Positions 1 to 9,437 of a DNA stretch of 27,213 nt are shown piece by piece. The translations under genes and the position numbers were made by a program. Location of the stretch: positions 1 through 27,213 of the forward strand of contig CAZTZY010000036.1 of the NCBI GenBank assembly GCA_964617765.1, read 5' to 3'. A model generated the notes under the pieces. It saw only the letters and a program-made list of their open reading frames with translations. It had not been told where the DNA came from and did no database searches. This DNA comes from CAZTZY01 sp964617765. Lineage in GTDB: Bacteria; Pseudomonadota; Gammaproteobacteria; Pseudomonadales; DT-91. How positions within the stretch are numbered: position 1 is the stretch's first letter; each line of letters starts with the position of its first letter.

Positions 1-43
1 CTTTTAGAAGCACCCTAAATGTATTATCACTTTTATTGAATAT

Positions 44-1969
44 TTACTTCCAGCGCAATGAATACAACCTTAATTTTTTCAATGCATCTTCATCCGGGTT
101 TTTCTTTGATGCTGTTAACGCATAGCCATAAGCATAATTTGCCACGCCGGCATTAAAGTCCTCTAACACTATAGCTTGATCAGCTTTTTTGACATAGGAT
201 TCTTGCAAACTTTCAACTTGAGCAACAATTTTTTCAGCTGCTTCAATTGCCAGCGTGCTGGCAAGCATATCCATAATCTCCGCATCTGAACGTACTGGTG
301 CATTTTGAGGCTCCTGTACAAACAAACCAGCTTGAACACCTTTAACGTTTTCTGTTGTGACAGTTTCTTTTTGTGTTGGTGCATCTGAAAAAACGACGCT
401 AGCACTGATTGCATTAGCCAATCGGTATGCAACTGATAAAACAGCACGCTGCTCTATTGTCGTTTTTTCAATAACAACATCTTCTTCAACAGGTTTCTGA
501 ATTGTCGCTGGTGGCTGAGGTATTTCTTTTTGTTTACGTTTACTTAAATCCAGCCATTCATTATAAGACGGGTTAGGCTCTTGAATGTAACTGGTCAAAA
601 CGCGCTTGGTAACACTGGAAGATTCTTCAGTTTTATTAAGGGTAGCATCCAGAACTTCTCCGCTTAAAATATAATAGGCTGACGAATTGGGCATGGTAAT
701 AATTTGGCTAGGCATATAATTACTTGCAACTACGGGACCCTCAATAATCTGTACTTGCGCAGGCATCAACTTCATTAATTCCTGTATTATTTTCGCAACC
801 ACCAAACTGCCCACTGATTTATTAACATTATTATCAGTAAATCCGGTGGAGATAATTTTAATGGCTGATTCTGCAAGTACGTCATCATTGAGTTTTTGGA
901 CATACTTCAATACTGTAGGATGACCCGGCATTAATTCTTGTAGAATAGCCAAATTGCCAAACGCAGGAATCAGAAGAGACTGGGAAACATATTCAGCAAC
1001 GCGCTTATCAATGAAATCGACAAACTTTTTTTCACCTGCCGAATAGACATCGGCCTTTCCAATAACATTATGTATATATCGCGACCTTGAATACGACAAA
1101 TATGCCCCATCAACAGATTTATCTTTCATCAACTGATCTGCCTCAGCAATAAAAAATTGGGCCATATCTGCTGCAATTGGCACTACATCAGGATGTGTTT
1201 GTACATAATCCGGAATTTGGGTTAATTTATAAAATGTCTCATACGCTTTATCTGTTTGGCCTTTTCCTAGCGCATCCCAAAATTGTTGTTCATAATCTGA
1301 AGCCAGCAGGAGATGACGCATATCGCCTAAACCAGGATAATTAGGGTCAATTTTTTCAATGCTATCTAATAGTTGTACTACATCCTCATTACGCTTATTA
1401 GACATTGCCGTTTGGGCATTTTGAAACAAACCATTTATATAAGCCGTACGCTGCATTGCAATCTGGTCGGCATCTTGACCCGGGCCATATATTTCTGCCA
1501 TTGCATCCAGCAATTGCACTTTTTGCACAGCATCTTTATCTGTTAACTCATAATATTCAGCCTCTTTGCTCAGAATAACACCTTTTTTCTGGCTTATTGC
1601 CTGCTCAAACTGCATACGTAAATCGGTATAATTTCTTTCACTATAATTTTTTATGATTACTGTTTTTTCCAGAGCTGCTTGCAGTGTAGCTATAGTATGC
1701 TTGCCCAACTCCCGATCCAGTTCGTTAAGAATAACCTGCTCTTTTTCCTCAGCTATTTTCTCACCCACTTTGCCAATATAAACCCTGCGATTTTCTGCCA
1801 GATCGCTCTTCGGCTTTGCTAATTTCAATTCGGATTGCAAACGATCATAAAAACCAGGCAATTCACCTTTATTTTGATAAACCAGTACATCCATATCGGT
1901 AATCATTGGCTCAGATGCACAAGCCATCAATCCCGCAAGAACTAAAATATAAAACCACAGTTTTTTCAT
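44..1969 (-). CDS. Large lipoprotein of unknown function, TPR-like N-terminal half
   Basis: 641-residue protein with a lipoprotein signal: a lysine-containing start, a hydrophobic stretch, then the lipobox LMAC with Cys17 as the predicted acylated residue, so it is probably anchored in the outer membrane facing the periplasm. Residues about 30-370 are helical and repeat-like (tetratricopeptide-like character, not a confirmed domain). Residues about 380-600 contain short beta-type stretches, with phrases such as YYILSGEVLDA and AVLSVAYRLANA that remind me of the CsgG/LpoB-type periplasmic fold; this is only a resemblance. A Pro/Glu-rich linker lies near residues 485-500. The ATG start has AGGG about 9 bases upstream. 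The gene lies 39 bp downstream of the membrane protein gene at 2009-2524 and is probably cotranscribed with it. I do not recognise the family; function unknown. Confidence 0.8.
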   Translation of the reverse strand: MKKLWFYILVLAGLMACASEPMITDMDVLVYQNKGELPGFYDRLQSELKLAKPKSDLAENRRVYIGKVGEKIAEEKEQVILNELDRELGKHTIATLQAALEKTVIIKNYSERNYTDLRMQFEQAISQKKGVILSKEAEYYELTDKDAVQKVQLLDAMAEIYGPGQDADQIAMQRTAYINGLFQNAQTAMSNKRNEDVVQLLDSIEKIDPNYPGLGDMRHLLLASDYEQQFWDALGKGQTDKAYETFYKLTQIPDYVQTHPDVVPIAADMAQFFIAEADQLMKDKSVDGAYLSYSRSRYIHNVIGKADVYSAGEKKFVDFIDKRVAEYVSQSLLIPAFGNLAILQELMPGHPTVLKYVQKLNDDVLAESAIKIISTGFTDNNVNKSVGSLVVAKIIQELMKLMPAQVQIIEGPVVASNYMPSQIITMPNSSAYYILSGEVLDATLNKTEESSSVTKRVLTSYIQEPNPSYNEWLDLSKRKQKEIPQPPATIQKPVEEDVVIEKTTIEQRAVLSVAYRLANAISASVVFSDAPTQKETVTTENVKGVQAGLFVQEPQNAPVRSDAEIMDMLASTLAIEAAEKIVAQVESLQESYVKKADQAIVLEDFNAGVANYAYGYALTASKKNPDEDALKKLRLYSLRWK

Positions 1970-2008
1970 AAAATTTACCCTTTTAATTTTTCATCTTCAC
2001 CGGATTGG

Positions 2009-2524
2009 TTACTCAGTAATCTCAGGTGAGTGCGGAAAATTGCTCTGATTAAATGCTATCCACACAAAAATAAGTAACGAAGTTATACCCCACAATAAAC
2101 CCACTACCACCCCGGCATCAACAATAGCTCGCCATGGCTGTGGTAAATGACGAACTATCACTACCAATAAAAAAATCAAGAAGGTCACTAACAATGATGT
2201 CAATTGCCGGCGACGAGTCGTACCAAAATAGCCCATACAAAAAAATGGGGCCAATCCTCCAGTCAACCAAGTTGCCTCTTTACTTAAATAAAGAATTCGT
2301 GCGGCGACTCTTGGTGAGAATCCCTGCTGAAAACCTCGATACCCTTCAGAATATGCCATAAATGTAACAGTAACAATCAATGCCAACCAATGATATGTGG
2401 ATAATTGATAATCAATAATCGATAACATATTATCCGATATGCGAAACACAGCAAAAAACAATAGAGCTGATACACCCAAAACACCCCACAACGCTGAAAA
2501 CCATCGAAATATTTTTTTAAACAC
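2009..2524 (-). CDS. Conserved-looking inner-membrane protein, unknown function
   Basis: 171-residue protein with about four hydrophobic segments (roughly residues 12-28, 44-58, 108-125 and 135-158) and a basic cytoplasmic-type loop around TTRRRQ. No enzymatic motif is visible. The start is GTG, supported by AAAGG about 7 bases upstream; no in-frame ATG is better placed. It is the first gene of a likely two-gene unit with the lipoprotein at 44-1969 and lies just beyond the pnp terminator. A TTGACT-like -35 exists near 2625, but its spacing to a -10 is poor, so I do not call a promoter. I do not recognise the family. Confidence 0.75.
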   Translation of the reverse strand: MFKKIFRWFSALWGVLGVSALLFFAVFRISDNMLSIIDYQLSTYHWLALIVTVTFMAYSEGYRGFQQGFSPRVAARILYLSKEATWLTGGLAPFFCMGYFGTTRRRQLTSLLVTFLIFLLVVIVRHLPQPWRAIVDAGVVVGLLWGITSLLIFVWIAFNQSNFPHSPEITE

Positions 2525-2637
2525 TTTAAAGCCTTTTTTATTCCTGTATTACCCAAGTTCCAGTTCTCGATAATGACAGCACCATTCCAAAGCATGATAC
2601 AAAAACCTGATAAATGTGCCAGTCAAACTTTTTCATC

Positions 2638-2666
2638 AAAAAAAAACCCCTCATCGGGGCTTTTTT
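2638..2666 (-). terminator. Intrinsic terminator of the rimP-pnp operon
   Basis: On the minus strand a GCCCC / GGGGT stem with loop GATGA (stem 2647-2660) is followed by nine T residues (complement of 2638-2646). It begins about 30 bp past the pnp stop codon. Because A and T runs flank both sides, it could also act on the plus strand, but no plus-strand gene precedes it. Confidence 0.85.
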
Positions 2667-2697
2667 ATACTTTTCGAGCCTTGGTTGTTACGCCAAT

Positions 2698-4824
2698 TTA
2701 TTCAGCACTTTCTACGACCGAAGTTTCTGCTGCTTCAGGCTTTGGCAATAGCTCTTTTCTGCTGAGCTTAATACGTCCGCGGCTATCAACTTCCAAAGCT
2801 TTCACTTCAATCTCATCACCTTCTTTCAAGTAATCGCTGACGTTTTCGACACGATCATGAGATATCTGGGAAATATGCAGCAAACCATCTTTACCTGGCA
2901 GGATAGTTACAAAGGCACCAAAATCTACGATTCGGGCAACTTTGCCTTTATAAATTTTACCCGGTTCAACTTCAGATATAATTCCTTCTACTTCAGCAAC
3001 TGCCGCAGCCAATGCTTCACTATTCGGTGCATAAATACGCAAACTGCCATCGTCATCAATATCGACTTGAGCACCGGTTTTCTCAGTGATGCCCTTGATA
3101 GTAGCGCCGCCTTTACCAATAACTTCTCTAATTTTATCAACATCAATTTTCATGCTGTGCATGCGTGGAGCAGTACCGGCAACTTCTGTACGAGGAGTTG
3201 ATAACACACGATTCATCTCACCCAAAATGCCTAAACGGGCAACCTGGGCTTGCTGCAATGCGCTTTCCATAATTTGCTCGGTAATACCTTCTATCTTGAT
3301 ATCCATTTGCAAGGCGGTGACACCATCAGCAGTGCCGGCCACTTTAAAATCCATATCACCCAAATGATCCTCATCACCCAGTATATCGGTCAACACGGCG
3401 AAAGAATTGCCTTCTTTGACCAAGCCCATAGCGATACCTGCCACGGGTGCTTTTACTGGAACGCCTGCATCCATAAGAGCCAACGAACCAACACATACTG
3501 ATGCCATTGAACTGGAACCATTGGACTCAGTAATTTCACTCACTACACGGATGGTATAAGGGAAATCCTCACTTTTAGGCAGCATCGCCATTAAACCACG
3601 ACGAGCTAAACGGCCATGGCCAATTTCACGACGACCGGTACCGCCCATACGACCACACTCACCTACAGAATAGGGAGGGAAGTTATAATGCAGCATAAAG
3701 GGGTCTTTCACTTCACCTTGCAATGTTTCAATACGCTGTGCATCACGTGTAGTTCCCAGAGTTACAACGCCAATAGCCTGCGTTTCACCACGGGTAAAAA
3801 TTGATGACCCATGAACATTGGGCAAACATCCTACTTCCACAGTAATAGGGCGCACAGTTTTATTGTCACGTCCATCAATGCGTGGCTCACCCTTTATAAT
3901 GCGTTGACGCACAATTTGTCTTTCCAGATTACCAAAAGTATTAAGGATATCTGCATTGGCAAACTCTGAATCAGAGCCCCCAAACTTCTCAATGGCATCA
4001 TCTTTCAATATGCCAATTTGTTTATAACGCTCCATCTTGTCAGCAACACGATAAGCAGCACCCAGTTTATCTGCATAACCTTCTTGAATAACATCAACAA
4101 GTGCCTGACTCACAGCAGAAGCCGACCATTCCCAACGTGGCTTGCCCACTTCGCTAGCCAATTCCTGAATAGCCTTAATAACAGCCTGCATCTCTTGATG
4201 GGCGAATAAAACCGCGCCCAGCATTTGATCTTCAGTCATTTCATCAGCTTGAGATTCAACCATTAAAACAGCATCAGAAGTACCCGCAACAACCATATCC
4301 AGACGCGATTCTTGCAATTCCGCATAGGTAGGGTTTAACGAGTAACCACCGGCATCAGTAAAACCAACACGGGCAGCACCAATTGGACCATTAAATGGGA
4401 TACCTGAAATTGCTAACGCAGCAGATGTGCCTATCAGTCCAATAATGTCAGGATCGACACTCGCATTTGCCGATAAAACAGTCACGACAACCTGAACTTC
4501 ATTGTTAAATCCATCGGGAAATAATGGACGAATTGGACGATCTATAAGACGTGAGGTGAGCGTCTCTTTCTCGCTAGGCCTACCTTCACGCTTTAAAAAA
4601 CCACCAGGGATTTTCCCATTGGCATAATTACGCTCTTGATAATGAACTGACAATGGGAAAAAATCTTGCCCGGGGGCTGCAGTTTTACTTCCAACAACAG
4701 TTGCCAATACAACCGTATCATCCATAGACGCTAACACAGCACCTGTGGCTTGACGAGCTACGCGACCGGTTTCCAGGGTAATTGTATGCTTACCATAACT
4801 TACTTTTTTTATTACAGGCTTCAC
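2698..4824 (-). CDS. pnp: Polyribonucleotide nucleotidyltransferase (PNPase)
   Basis: 708 residues, the usual length. PNPase degrades RNA 3' to 5' with phosphate, releasing nucleoside diphosphates, and is a degradosome partner in many Gammaproteobacteria. Visible architecture: an N-terminal RNase PH core, a helical linker, and a second RNase PH core with conserved tracts such as RGETQAIGVVTLG, GRREIGHG and SNGSSSMAS. A KH domain follows at about 558-617 (GKGG at 570-573), then an S1 domain at about 618-690 (DFGAFVTILPGKDGLLHIS). The start codon is GTG, with GGAG about 8 bases upstream. It lies downstream of rpsO across a hairpin at 4874-4896; in E. coli the equivalent spacer is where RNase III and PNPase autoregulate pnp, so similar control is plausible. 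It ends at a strong terminator. Confidence 0.97.
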   Translation of the reverse strand: MKPVIKKVSYGKHTITLETGRVARQATGAVLASMDDTVVLATVVGSKTAAPGQDFFPLSVHYQERNYANGKIPGGFLKREGRPSEKETLTSRLIDRPIRPLFPDGFNNEVQVVVTVLSANASVDPDIIGLIGTSAALAISGIPFNGPIGAARVGFTDAGGYSLNPTYAELQESRLDMVVAGTSDAVLMVESQADEMTEDQMLGAVLFAHQEMQAVIKAIQELASEVGKPRWEWSASAVSQALVDVIQEGYADKLGAAYRVADKMERYKQIGILKDDAIEKFGGSDSEFANADILNTFGNLERQIVRQRIIKGEPRIDGRDNKTVRPITVEVGCLPNVHGSSIFTRGETQAIGVVTLGTTRDAQRIETLQGEVKDPFMLHYNFPPYSVGECGRMGGTGRREIGHGRLARRGLMAMLPKSEDFPYTIRVVSEITESNGSSSMASVCVGSLALMDAGVPVKAPVAGIAMGLVKEGNSFAVLTDILGDEDHLGDMDFKVAGTADGVTALQMDIKIEGITEQIMESALQQAQVARLGILGEMNRVLSTPRTEVAGTAPRMHSMKIDVDKIREVIGKGGATIKGITEKTGAQVDIDDDGSLRIYAPNSEALAAAVAEVEGIISEVEPGKIYKGKVARIVDFGAFVTILPGKDGLLHISQISHDRVENVSDYLKEGDEIEVKALEVDSRGRIKLSRKELLPKPEAAETSVVESAE

Positions 4825-4873
4825 TTATATTCTCCGTTAAATAGTATGCACAATAGTATAAATTTTAATTGCA

Positions 4874-4896
4874 AATCGGCCCTGAAAGGGCCGATT
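4874..4896 (-). terminator. rpsO-pnp intergenic hairpin (weak terminator or processing site)
   Basis: Perfect inverted repeat AATCGGCCCT / AGGGCCGATT with a 3-base loop, 32 bp past the rpsO stop and 50 bp before the pnp start. On the minus strand it is followed by TTGCAATTAAAATTT rather than a clean T run. It could therefore be a partial terminator that lowers pnp relative to rpsO, an RNase-processing hairpin, or a 3'-end stabiliser of rpsO mRNA. The E. coli rpsO-pnp spacer holds both a terminator and an RNase III site; which applies here cannot be read from sequence. Confidence 0.6.
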
Positions 4897-4928
4897 ACAA
4901 AAAACTACTATCGCGTGCCAATCGTTTC

Positions 4929-5198
4929 TTAGCGACGTAACGCTAAACGTTTAATCAATGCCGCATAACGATCAGAATCTTTTCTCTTGAGGTAATCCAA
5001 CAATTTACGACGTTGGTTTACCATGCGAATTAGACCACGACGTGAATGGTGGTCTTTTTTGTTTACTTCAAAGTGTGATTGCAATTTGTTGATATTGTGC
5101 GTTAACAATGCCACCTGAACTTCAGGCGAACCAGTATCACCTTGTGATTGTTGATAATCTTTTACAATTTCTGCTTTATCTTGAGCACTTAGAGCCAT
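4929..5198 (-). CDS. rpsO: 30S ribosomal protein S15
   Basis: 89 residues, exactly the usual bacterial S15 length, with the conserved stretches GDTGSPEVQVALLT, HFEVNKKDHHSRRGL and RRKLLDYLK. S15 binds 16S rRNA early in 30S assembly at the central-domain three-way junction. The start is ATG with AGGTGA just upstream. The 93-bp gap to truB contains several small inverted repeats (about 5225-5289) that could form a structured leader; S15 represses its own translation through leader RNA in several bacteria. Confidence 0.98.
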   Translation of the reverse strand: MALSAQDKAEIVKDYQQSQGDTGSPEVQVALLTHNINKLQSHFEVNKKDHHSRRGLIRMVNQRRKLLDYLKRKDSDRYAALIKRLALRR

Positions 5199-5291
5199 TT
5201 TATTTCACCTTAAATTAAATATGCATGCATATGGCCTATCCGCGCATATTTACAGATAGGTCGATTTTTATCGAATAATCACTATTCGACA

Positions 5292-6218
5292 TTATGGATT
5301 AGCGATTAAACGACGCGGCGTAATCCGCCCATCATCCAGCACTTCTCCAATCCCCAAAAAAGTCCCGCTTTCTTCACGAATTCGGACAAAACCTTCATTG
5401 GGCGCTTTAGGAACAAGCACAGCTTGACCAAGCCGTACATAATACCCTGTTGAATCCGTAACTTCCACTAATGGAAAATGATTTACTGCCTCCTCTGCAG
5501 AAAGTAAAAGTCTATCCAACCTATCAGACCCCTCCTCTGTTAATAACCTTTCCAATTCATCGATTGTAATACTATCCTTTTCTTCGAATTTACCTACTTT
5601 AACCCGATGCAAACGAGTTAAATGACCGCCAACTCCCAACCTTTGACTAATATCTACCGCTAAAGAACGTATATATGTGCCTTTACTGCATTCCACATAA
5701 ACATCAGCCTCAGGATTCTCTCCGGGACGAAAATCCAACAAATCAAAAGCCGAAATCGTTACTTTTCGAGATTCACGCTCAATTTCCTTGCCTTCACGAG
5801 CCAATTTATACAAAGGCTGCCCATCGACCTTTAATGCCGAGTACATAGGGGGGATTTGTTCAATATTGCCTTTAAATGCCTCCATTTCTTTTTGAAACTT
5901 ATCGCGAGTAATAAAACTGGCATCAGCTGTGCTAACAATTACCCCTTCAGCATCACCCGTTGTAGTTAATTCACCTAGCTTGATAGTCGCTCGATATGAT
6001 TTATCAGCATTCAGCAAGTATTGAGAAAATTTTGTCGCCTCTCCCAGGCATATTGGCAACACGCCAGTTGCCATAGGATCCAAACTTCCAGTATGACCAG
6101 CCTTTTGAGCACCAAACAAACGCTTAACGCGCTGAAGTGCATGATTAGAACTTCCGCCTTTAGGTTTATTAAGGAGTATTATGCCGTCAACAGCCCGGCC
6201 TTTACGATGTCGAGACAT
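5292..6218 (-). CDS. truB: tRNA pseudouridine-55 synthase TruB
   Basis: 308 residues, the typical length. It converts U55 of the T-loop in tRNAs to pseudouridine. The catalytic aspartate is Asp47 in GHTGSLDPMATGVLP, matching Asp48 of E. coli TruB. The N-terminal GIILLNKPKGGSSN and the later PPMYSALKVDGQPLYKLAREG and CSKGTYIRSLAVDI motifs are classic for the family. A short C-terminal PUA-like extension follows (about 250-308). Its ATG overlaps the rbfA stop (TAATG), so translation is probably coupled. Confidence 0.97.
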   Translation of the reverse strand: MSRHRKGRAVDGIILLNKPKGGSSNHALQRVKRLFGAQKAGHTGSLDPMATGVLPICLGEATKFSQYLLNADKSYRATIKLGELTTTGDAEGVIVSTADASFITRDKFQKEMEAFKGNIEQIPPMYSALKVDGQPLYKLAREGKEIERESRKVTISAFDLLDFRPGENPEADVYVECSKGTYIRSLAVDISQRLGVGGHLTRLHRVKVGKFEEKDSITIDELERLLTEEGSDRLDRLLLSAEEAVNHFPLVEVTDSTGYYVRLGQAVLVPKAPNEGFVRIREESGTFLGIGEVLDDGRITPRRLIANP

Positions 6219-6640
6219 TATTGATCTGAAGCGGGATTGTTACTGCTAACAGGCAACTCTGATTCATCCTGATGCATTGCTTTATCAGCCTGAATGGCAC
6301 TATCTATTAAATGCGATAATTGACTGCCTCGAACGATACTCTCATCAAAATAAAAACGTAATGACGGGATTTTTCTCATGGTTGCATTTTCTGCAATTTT
6401 ACTCCGCAAAAAGCCTGCAGCCCCATTTAAGACTTTTAAAGGTTGCTCCATGGCTTCCTTGCTATCGCAACCCATTACAGTAACAAAAATCTTGGCATGC
6501 AAAAGATCCTTACTTACTTCAACATCGGTTACACCAACCATACCCACTCGCGGATCACGCATTTCTTTCTGAATAATCTGTGAAATTTCCTTCCTTAGAT
6601 AATCCGCTAATCGCTGTGGACGACCAAATTCTCTTGCCAT
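6218..6640 (-). CDS. rbfA: 30S ribosome-binding factor A
   Basis: 140 residues with one type-II KH-like domain. The N-terminal REFGRPQRLADYLRKEISQII and the GMVGVTDVEVSKDLLHAKIFV stretch are characteristic, and LRFYFDESIVRGSQLSHLID near the end is the family signature. RbfA binds 16S rRNA during late 30S maturation and cold adaptation. The C-terminal tail, about 20 residues, is acidic and probably disordered. It sits 18 bp after infB and shares a TAATG overlap with truB, the standard gammaproteobacterial order. Confidence 0.96.
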   Translation of the reverse strand: MAREFGRPQRLADYLRKEISQIIQKEMRDPRVGMVGVTDVEVSKDLLHAKIFVTVMGCDSKEAMEQPLKVLNGAAGFLRSKIAENATMRKIPSLRFYFDESIVRGSQLSHLIDSAIQADKAMHQDESELPVSSNNPASDQ

Positions 6641-6658
6641 ATTCTGCTAACACACAAG

Positions 6659-9397
6659 TTAAAGTGTGCGCGCCACCTCTTTGATTTCAAAAACCTCAAT
6701 CTTGTCACCAGGACGAACGTCTTGATAGTTTTTAACACCTATACCGCATTCCATACCATTACGCACTTCACTGACATCGTCTTTAAATCGACGCAATGAT
6801 TCCAGCTCACCTTCATAAATTACGACATTATCGCGTAATACTCGAATTGGCTTATTACGCTGAACAACACCTTCAATAACCATAGAGCCCGCAATCAAGC
6901 CAAATTTGGGCGAAGTGAATACATCACGCACTTCAGCGGTACCCAGAATTTCTTCACGCAACTCTGGTGATAACATACCTGTAAGCGCTTTCGTAACATC
7001 ATCAATTACATTGTATATGACACTGTAATAACGCAAATCAACAGCTTCTTTTTCAATCAACGTTTTTGCTGCTCCATCAGCCCTGACATTAAAGCCAAAA
7101 ATCACTGCATTAGATGTCAATGCAATATTGACATCTGTCTCCGTAATTCCACCAACTCCGGAGCTAACAATATTGACAGCAACTTCATCATTACCTATAG
7201 CCGTTAATGCACCCTGCAAAGCTTCCAACGATCCGCGAACATCAGTCTTAAGGACAATATTAAGTACTTGTTTGTCATTCGCACCCATATTCTCGAAAAT
7301 ATTAACTAATTTTGCTGACTGCTGACGAGTCAAGCGCTCTTCCCTAACACGACGATTACGGAATTCAGCAACCTCACGCGCCTTACGCTCAGATTCCACA
7401 ACAAAAAACTCTTCACCAGCACTTGCTGTATCGTTCAATCCAAGGATTTCAACAGGAATAGATGGGCCAGCCTCATCAATAAGCGTACCATTCTCATCAG
7501 CCAGCGCTCTCACTCGTCCATATGATTCACCTGCCAAAACGATATCACCACGTCTTAAAACCCCCGCCTGAACGAGTACCGTGGAAATAGCTCCACGGCC
7601 TTTATCCAGACGAGACTCAATCACAACACCTTTTGCCGGAATATCAATCGCAGCTTTTAACTCCAATACTTCTGCCTGCAGTAATATTGCTTCCAGCAAT
7701 GCATCAATGCCATCACCTGTATGTGCAGACACAGGGATAAATTGAACTTCACCACCCCATTCTTCTGGAATAACACCTTTTGCAGAAAGCTCATTTTTAA
7801 CGCGATCCGGATCAGCACTTTCTTTATCCATTTTATTGATCGCAACAACAATCGGAACACCGGCTGCTCGAGCGTGCACTATGGCTTCTTCAGTTTGTGG
7901 CATCACCCCATCATCAGCAGCGACAACCAAAATAACAACATCAGTACTTTGCGCGCCACGAGCACGCATTGCCGTAAAGGCAGCATGACCTGGTGTATCC
8001 AAAAAGGTAATCATGCCCTTTGGAGTTTCAACATGATAAGCGCCAATATGTTGGGTAATACCACCGGCCTCACCTTTAACAACATGTGCTTTGCGAATAT
8101 AGTCCAATAGTGATGTCTTTCCATGATCAACGTGTCCCATCACAGTAACTACAGGGGCGCGCGGCAACAATGTTCCTTCGTTAGCAATTAGATCATCAAG
8201 CAAAGCATCTTCGAGTGCAGTCTCACTGAGCAACTTCGCCTTATGCCCCAACTCTTCCACTAAAAGAACCGCTGTATCCTGATCTAATATTTGATTTTCG
8301 GGTAACATCACACCCATTTTTATTAATGTTTTAATAACACCGCCTATCTTGAGATGCATTTTTAACGCCAAATCAGCAACCGAAATACTGGCTCCAATCT
8401 CAACCTCATGCACCTGCTTTTCTGTAGGCTTTTCAAAAGCTTGTTGTTTGACATCAATACGCTTTAACTTTCTTCTGGACTGGCGAGTATTTTCTTCATA
8501 TTCACCATCTTCGGTAATTTCTACACGAATATTATGCGTACGGGTTTTTCCACGACCATCTTTCAATCCTTTTACTTTTAACTTTTTATTAGCCTCTTCA
8601 TCATCTGCCTCTTTTGATGGCGAATCTTTGATGCGTTTTTTCTTGGCTAATTCACTAGCAGCTTCAGCATCAGCAGCAGATACAATAATTGCTGGCTGTG
8701 TTGATTTAGGTTTTGCTTTATCAACAGCAGGTCGTTTCTTGGCTGATTCATCTTGTTTGCGCTTGGCAACCGCTTCCAATTCAGCTTCAACCTGTAACTT
8801 GGCTTTAGCCAAGTCTTCTTTTTCCTGAATTTCCAGTATTTCCTGTTCCTTTCTCCGAGCAGCAGCCAATTGGCGCATAACTTCTGGATCATTGGGATTT
8901 AATCTGGATTTGGCTTCAAGCATTGCTTTTTCAGCGCGACGGGCTTCAGCCTCTTCGTTAGACTTTTTCTTGGCATGAGCTTGCGCATCCAGTTCCGCTT
9001 TTTCTTTAGCTTGGTCCTCGACCAATTGAGCTGCAGCTTCAGCCTCTGCAATCAAAGCCTGTTGTGCCTGTTGCTCTGCCTCTTCTAACAACTCTTCAGG
9101 AGTACGCTTGATAAAAGTACGTTTTTTACGGACTTCTACGTTAACAGTTTTCTTACCCTGTCCACCCGCTGATCTTAAAGTACTTAAGGTTTTGCGTTTC
9201 AAAGTAATTTTTTTAGGTTCTTCAGTTTCGCCGCCATGGCTATTCTGCAAATATGCCAATAAAATTTGCTTATCATCATCAGATACCATTTGCTCACCGG
9301 CATGATGACTCAGGCCCGCATCTTTCATTTGTGCAAGCAATTTATCAATGGGAGTACCCACTGTCTCTGCTAACTGATTTACTGTTACTTCTGCCAT
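6659..9397 (-). CDS. infB: Translation initiation factor IF-2
   Basis: 912 residues. IF-2 is the GTPase that places fMet-tRNA on the 30S subunit and promotes subunit joining. An IF2_N domain covers residues 1-50. A long, highly charged Ala/Glu/Lys-rich region (about 95-280) is probably coiled-coil or disordered. A second IF2_N-like segment lies at about 333-385. The G domain has G1 GHVDHGKT at 421-428, G3 DTPGH at 467-471 and G4 NKMD at 521-524. Domains II-IV follow to the end, with GVGGITETDVNIA and GMECGIGVKNYQDVRPGD near the C terminus. AGGAAGGG lies just before the ATG. Shorter isoforms from internal starts are known in E. coli but cannot be judged here. Confidence 0.97.
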   Translation of the reverse strand: MAEVTVNQLAETVGTPIDKLLAQMKDAGLSHHAGEQMVSDDDKQILLAYLQNSHGGETEEPKKITLKRKTLSTLRSAGGQGKKTVNVEVRKKRTFIKRTPEELLEEAEQQAQQALIAEAEAAAQLVEDQAKEKAELDAQAHAKKKSNEEAEARRAEKAMLEAKSRLNPNDPEVMRQLAAARRKEQEILEIQEKEDLAKAKLQVEAELEAVAKRKQDESAKKRPAVDKAKPKSTQPAIIVSAADAEAASELAKKKRIKDSPSKEADDEEANKKLKVKGLKDGRGKTRTHNIRVEITEDGEYEENTRQSRRKLKRIDVKQQAFEKPTEKQVHEVEIGASISVADLALKMHLKIGGVIKTLIKMGVMLPENQILDQDTAVLLVEELGHKAKLLSETALEDALLDDLIANEGTLLPRAPVVTVMGHVDHGKTSLLDYIRKAHVVKGEAGGITQHIGAYHVETPKGMITFLDTPGHAAFTAMRARGAQSTDVVILVVAADDGVMPQTEEAIVHARAAGVPIVVAINKMDKESADPDRVKNELSAKGVIPEEWGGEVQFIPVSAHTGDGIDALLEAILLQAEVLELKAAIDIPAKGVVIESRLDKGRGAISTVLVQAGVLRRGDIVLAGESYGRVRALADENGTLIDEAGPSIPVEILGLNDTASAGEEFFVVESERKAREVAEFRNRRVREERLTRQQSAKLVNIFENMGANDKQVLNIVLKTDVRGSLEALQGALTAIGNDEVAVNIVSSGVGGITETDVNIALTSNAVIFGFNVRADGAAKTLIEKEAVDLRYYSVIYNVIDDVTKALTGMLSPELREEILGTAEVRDVFTSPKFGLIAGSMVIEGVVQRNKPIRVLRDNVVIYEGELESLRRFKDDVSEVRNGMECGIGVKNYQDVRPGDKIEVFEIKEVARTL

Positions 9398-9437
9398 TCA
9401 ACCCTTCCTCTATCGATGCATATCATCGGATAGTTTT

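Noticed and set aside
7721..8110. 129-codon plus-strand open frame opposite the IF-2 G domain
   Set aside because: Lies entirely within a strongly conserved gene on the other strand; composition is a shadow translation.
8349..8828. 159-codon plus-strand open frame opposite infB
   Set aside because: It is antisense to the Ala/Glu/Lys-rich part of IF-2, whose codons leave the reverse strand open; no ribosome-binding site or known domain.
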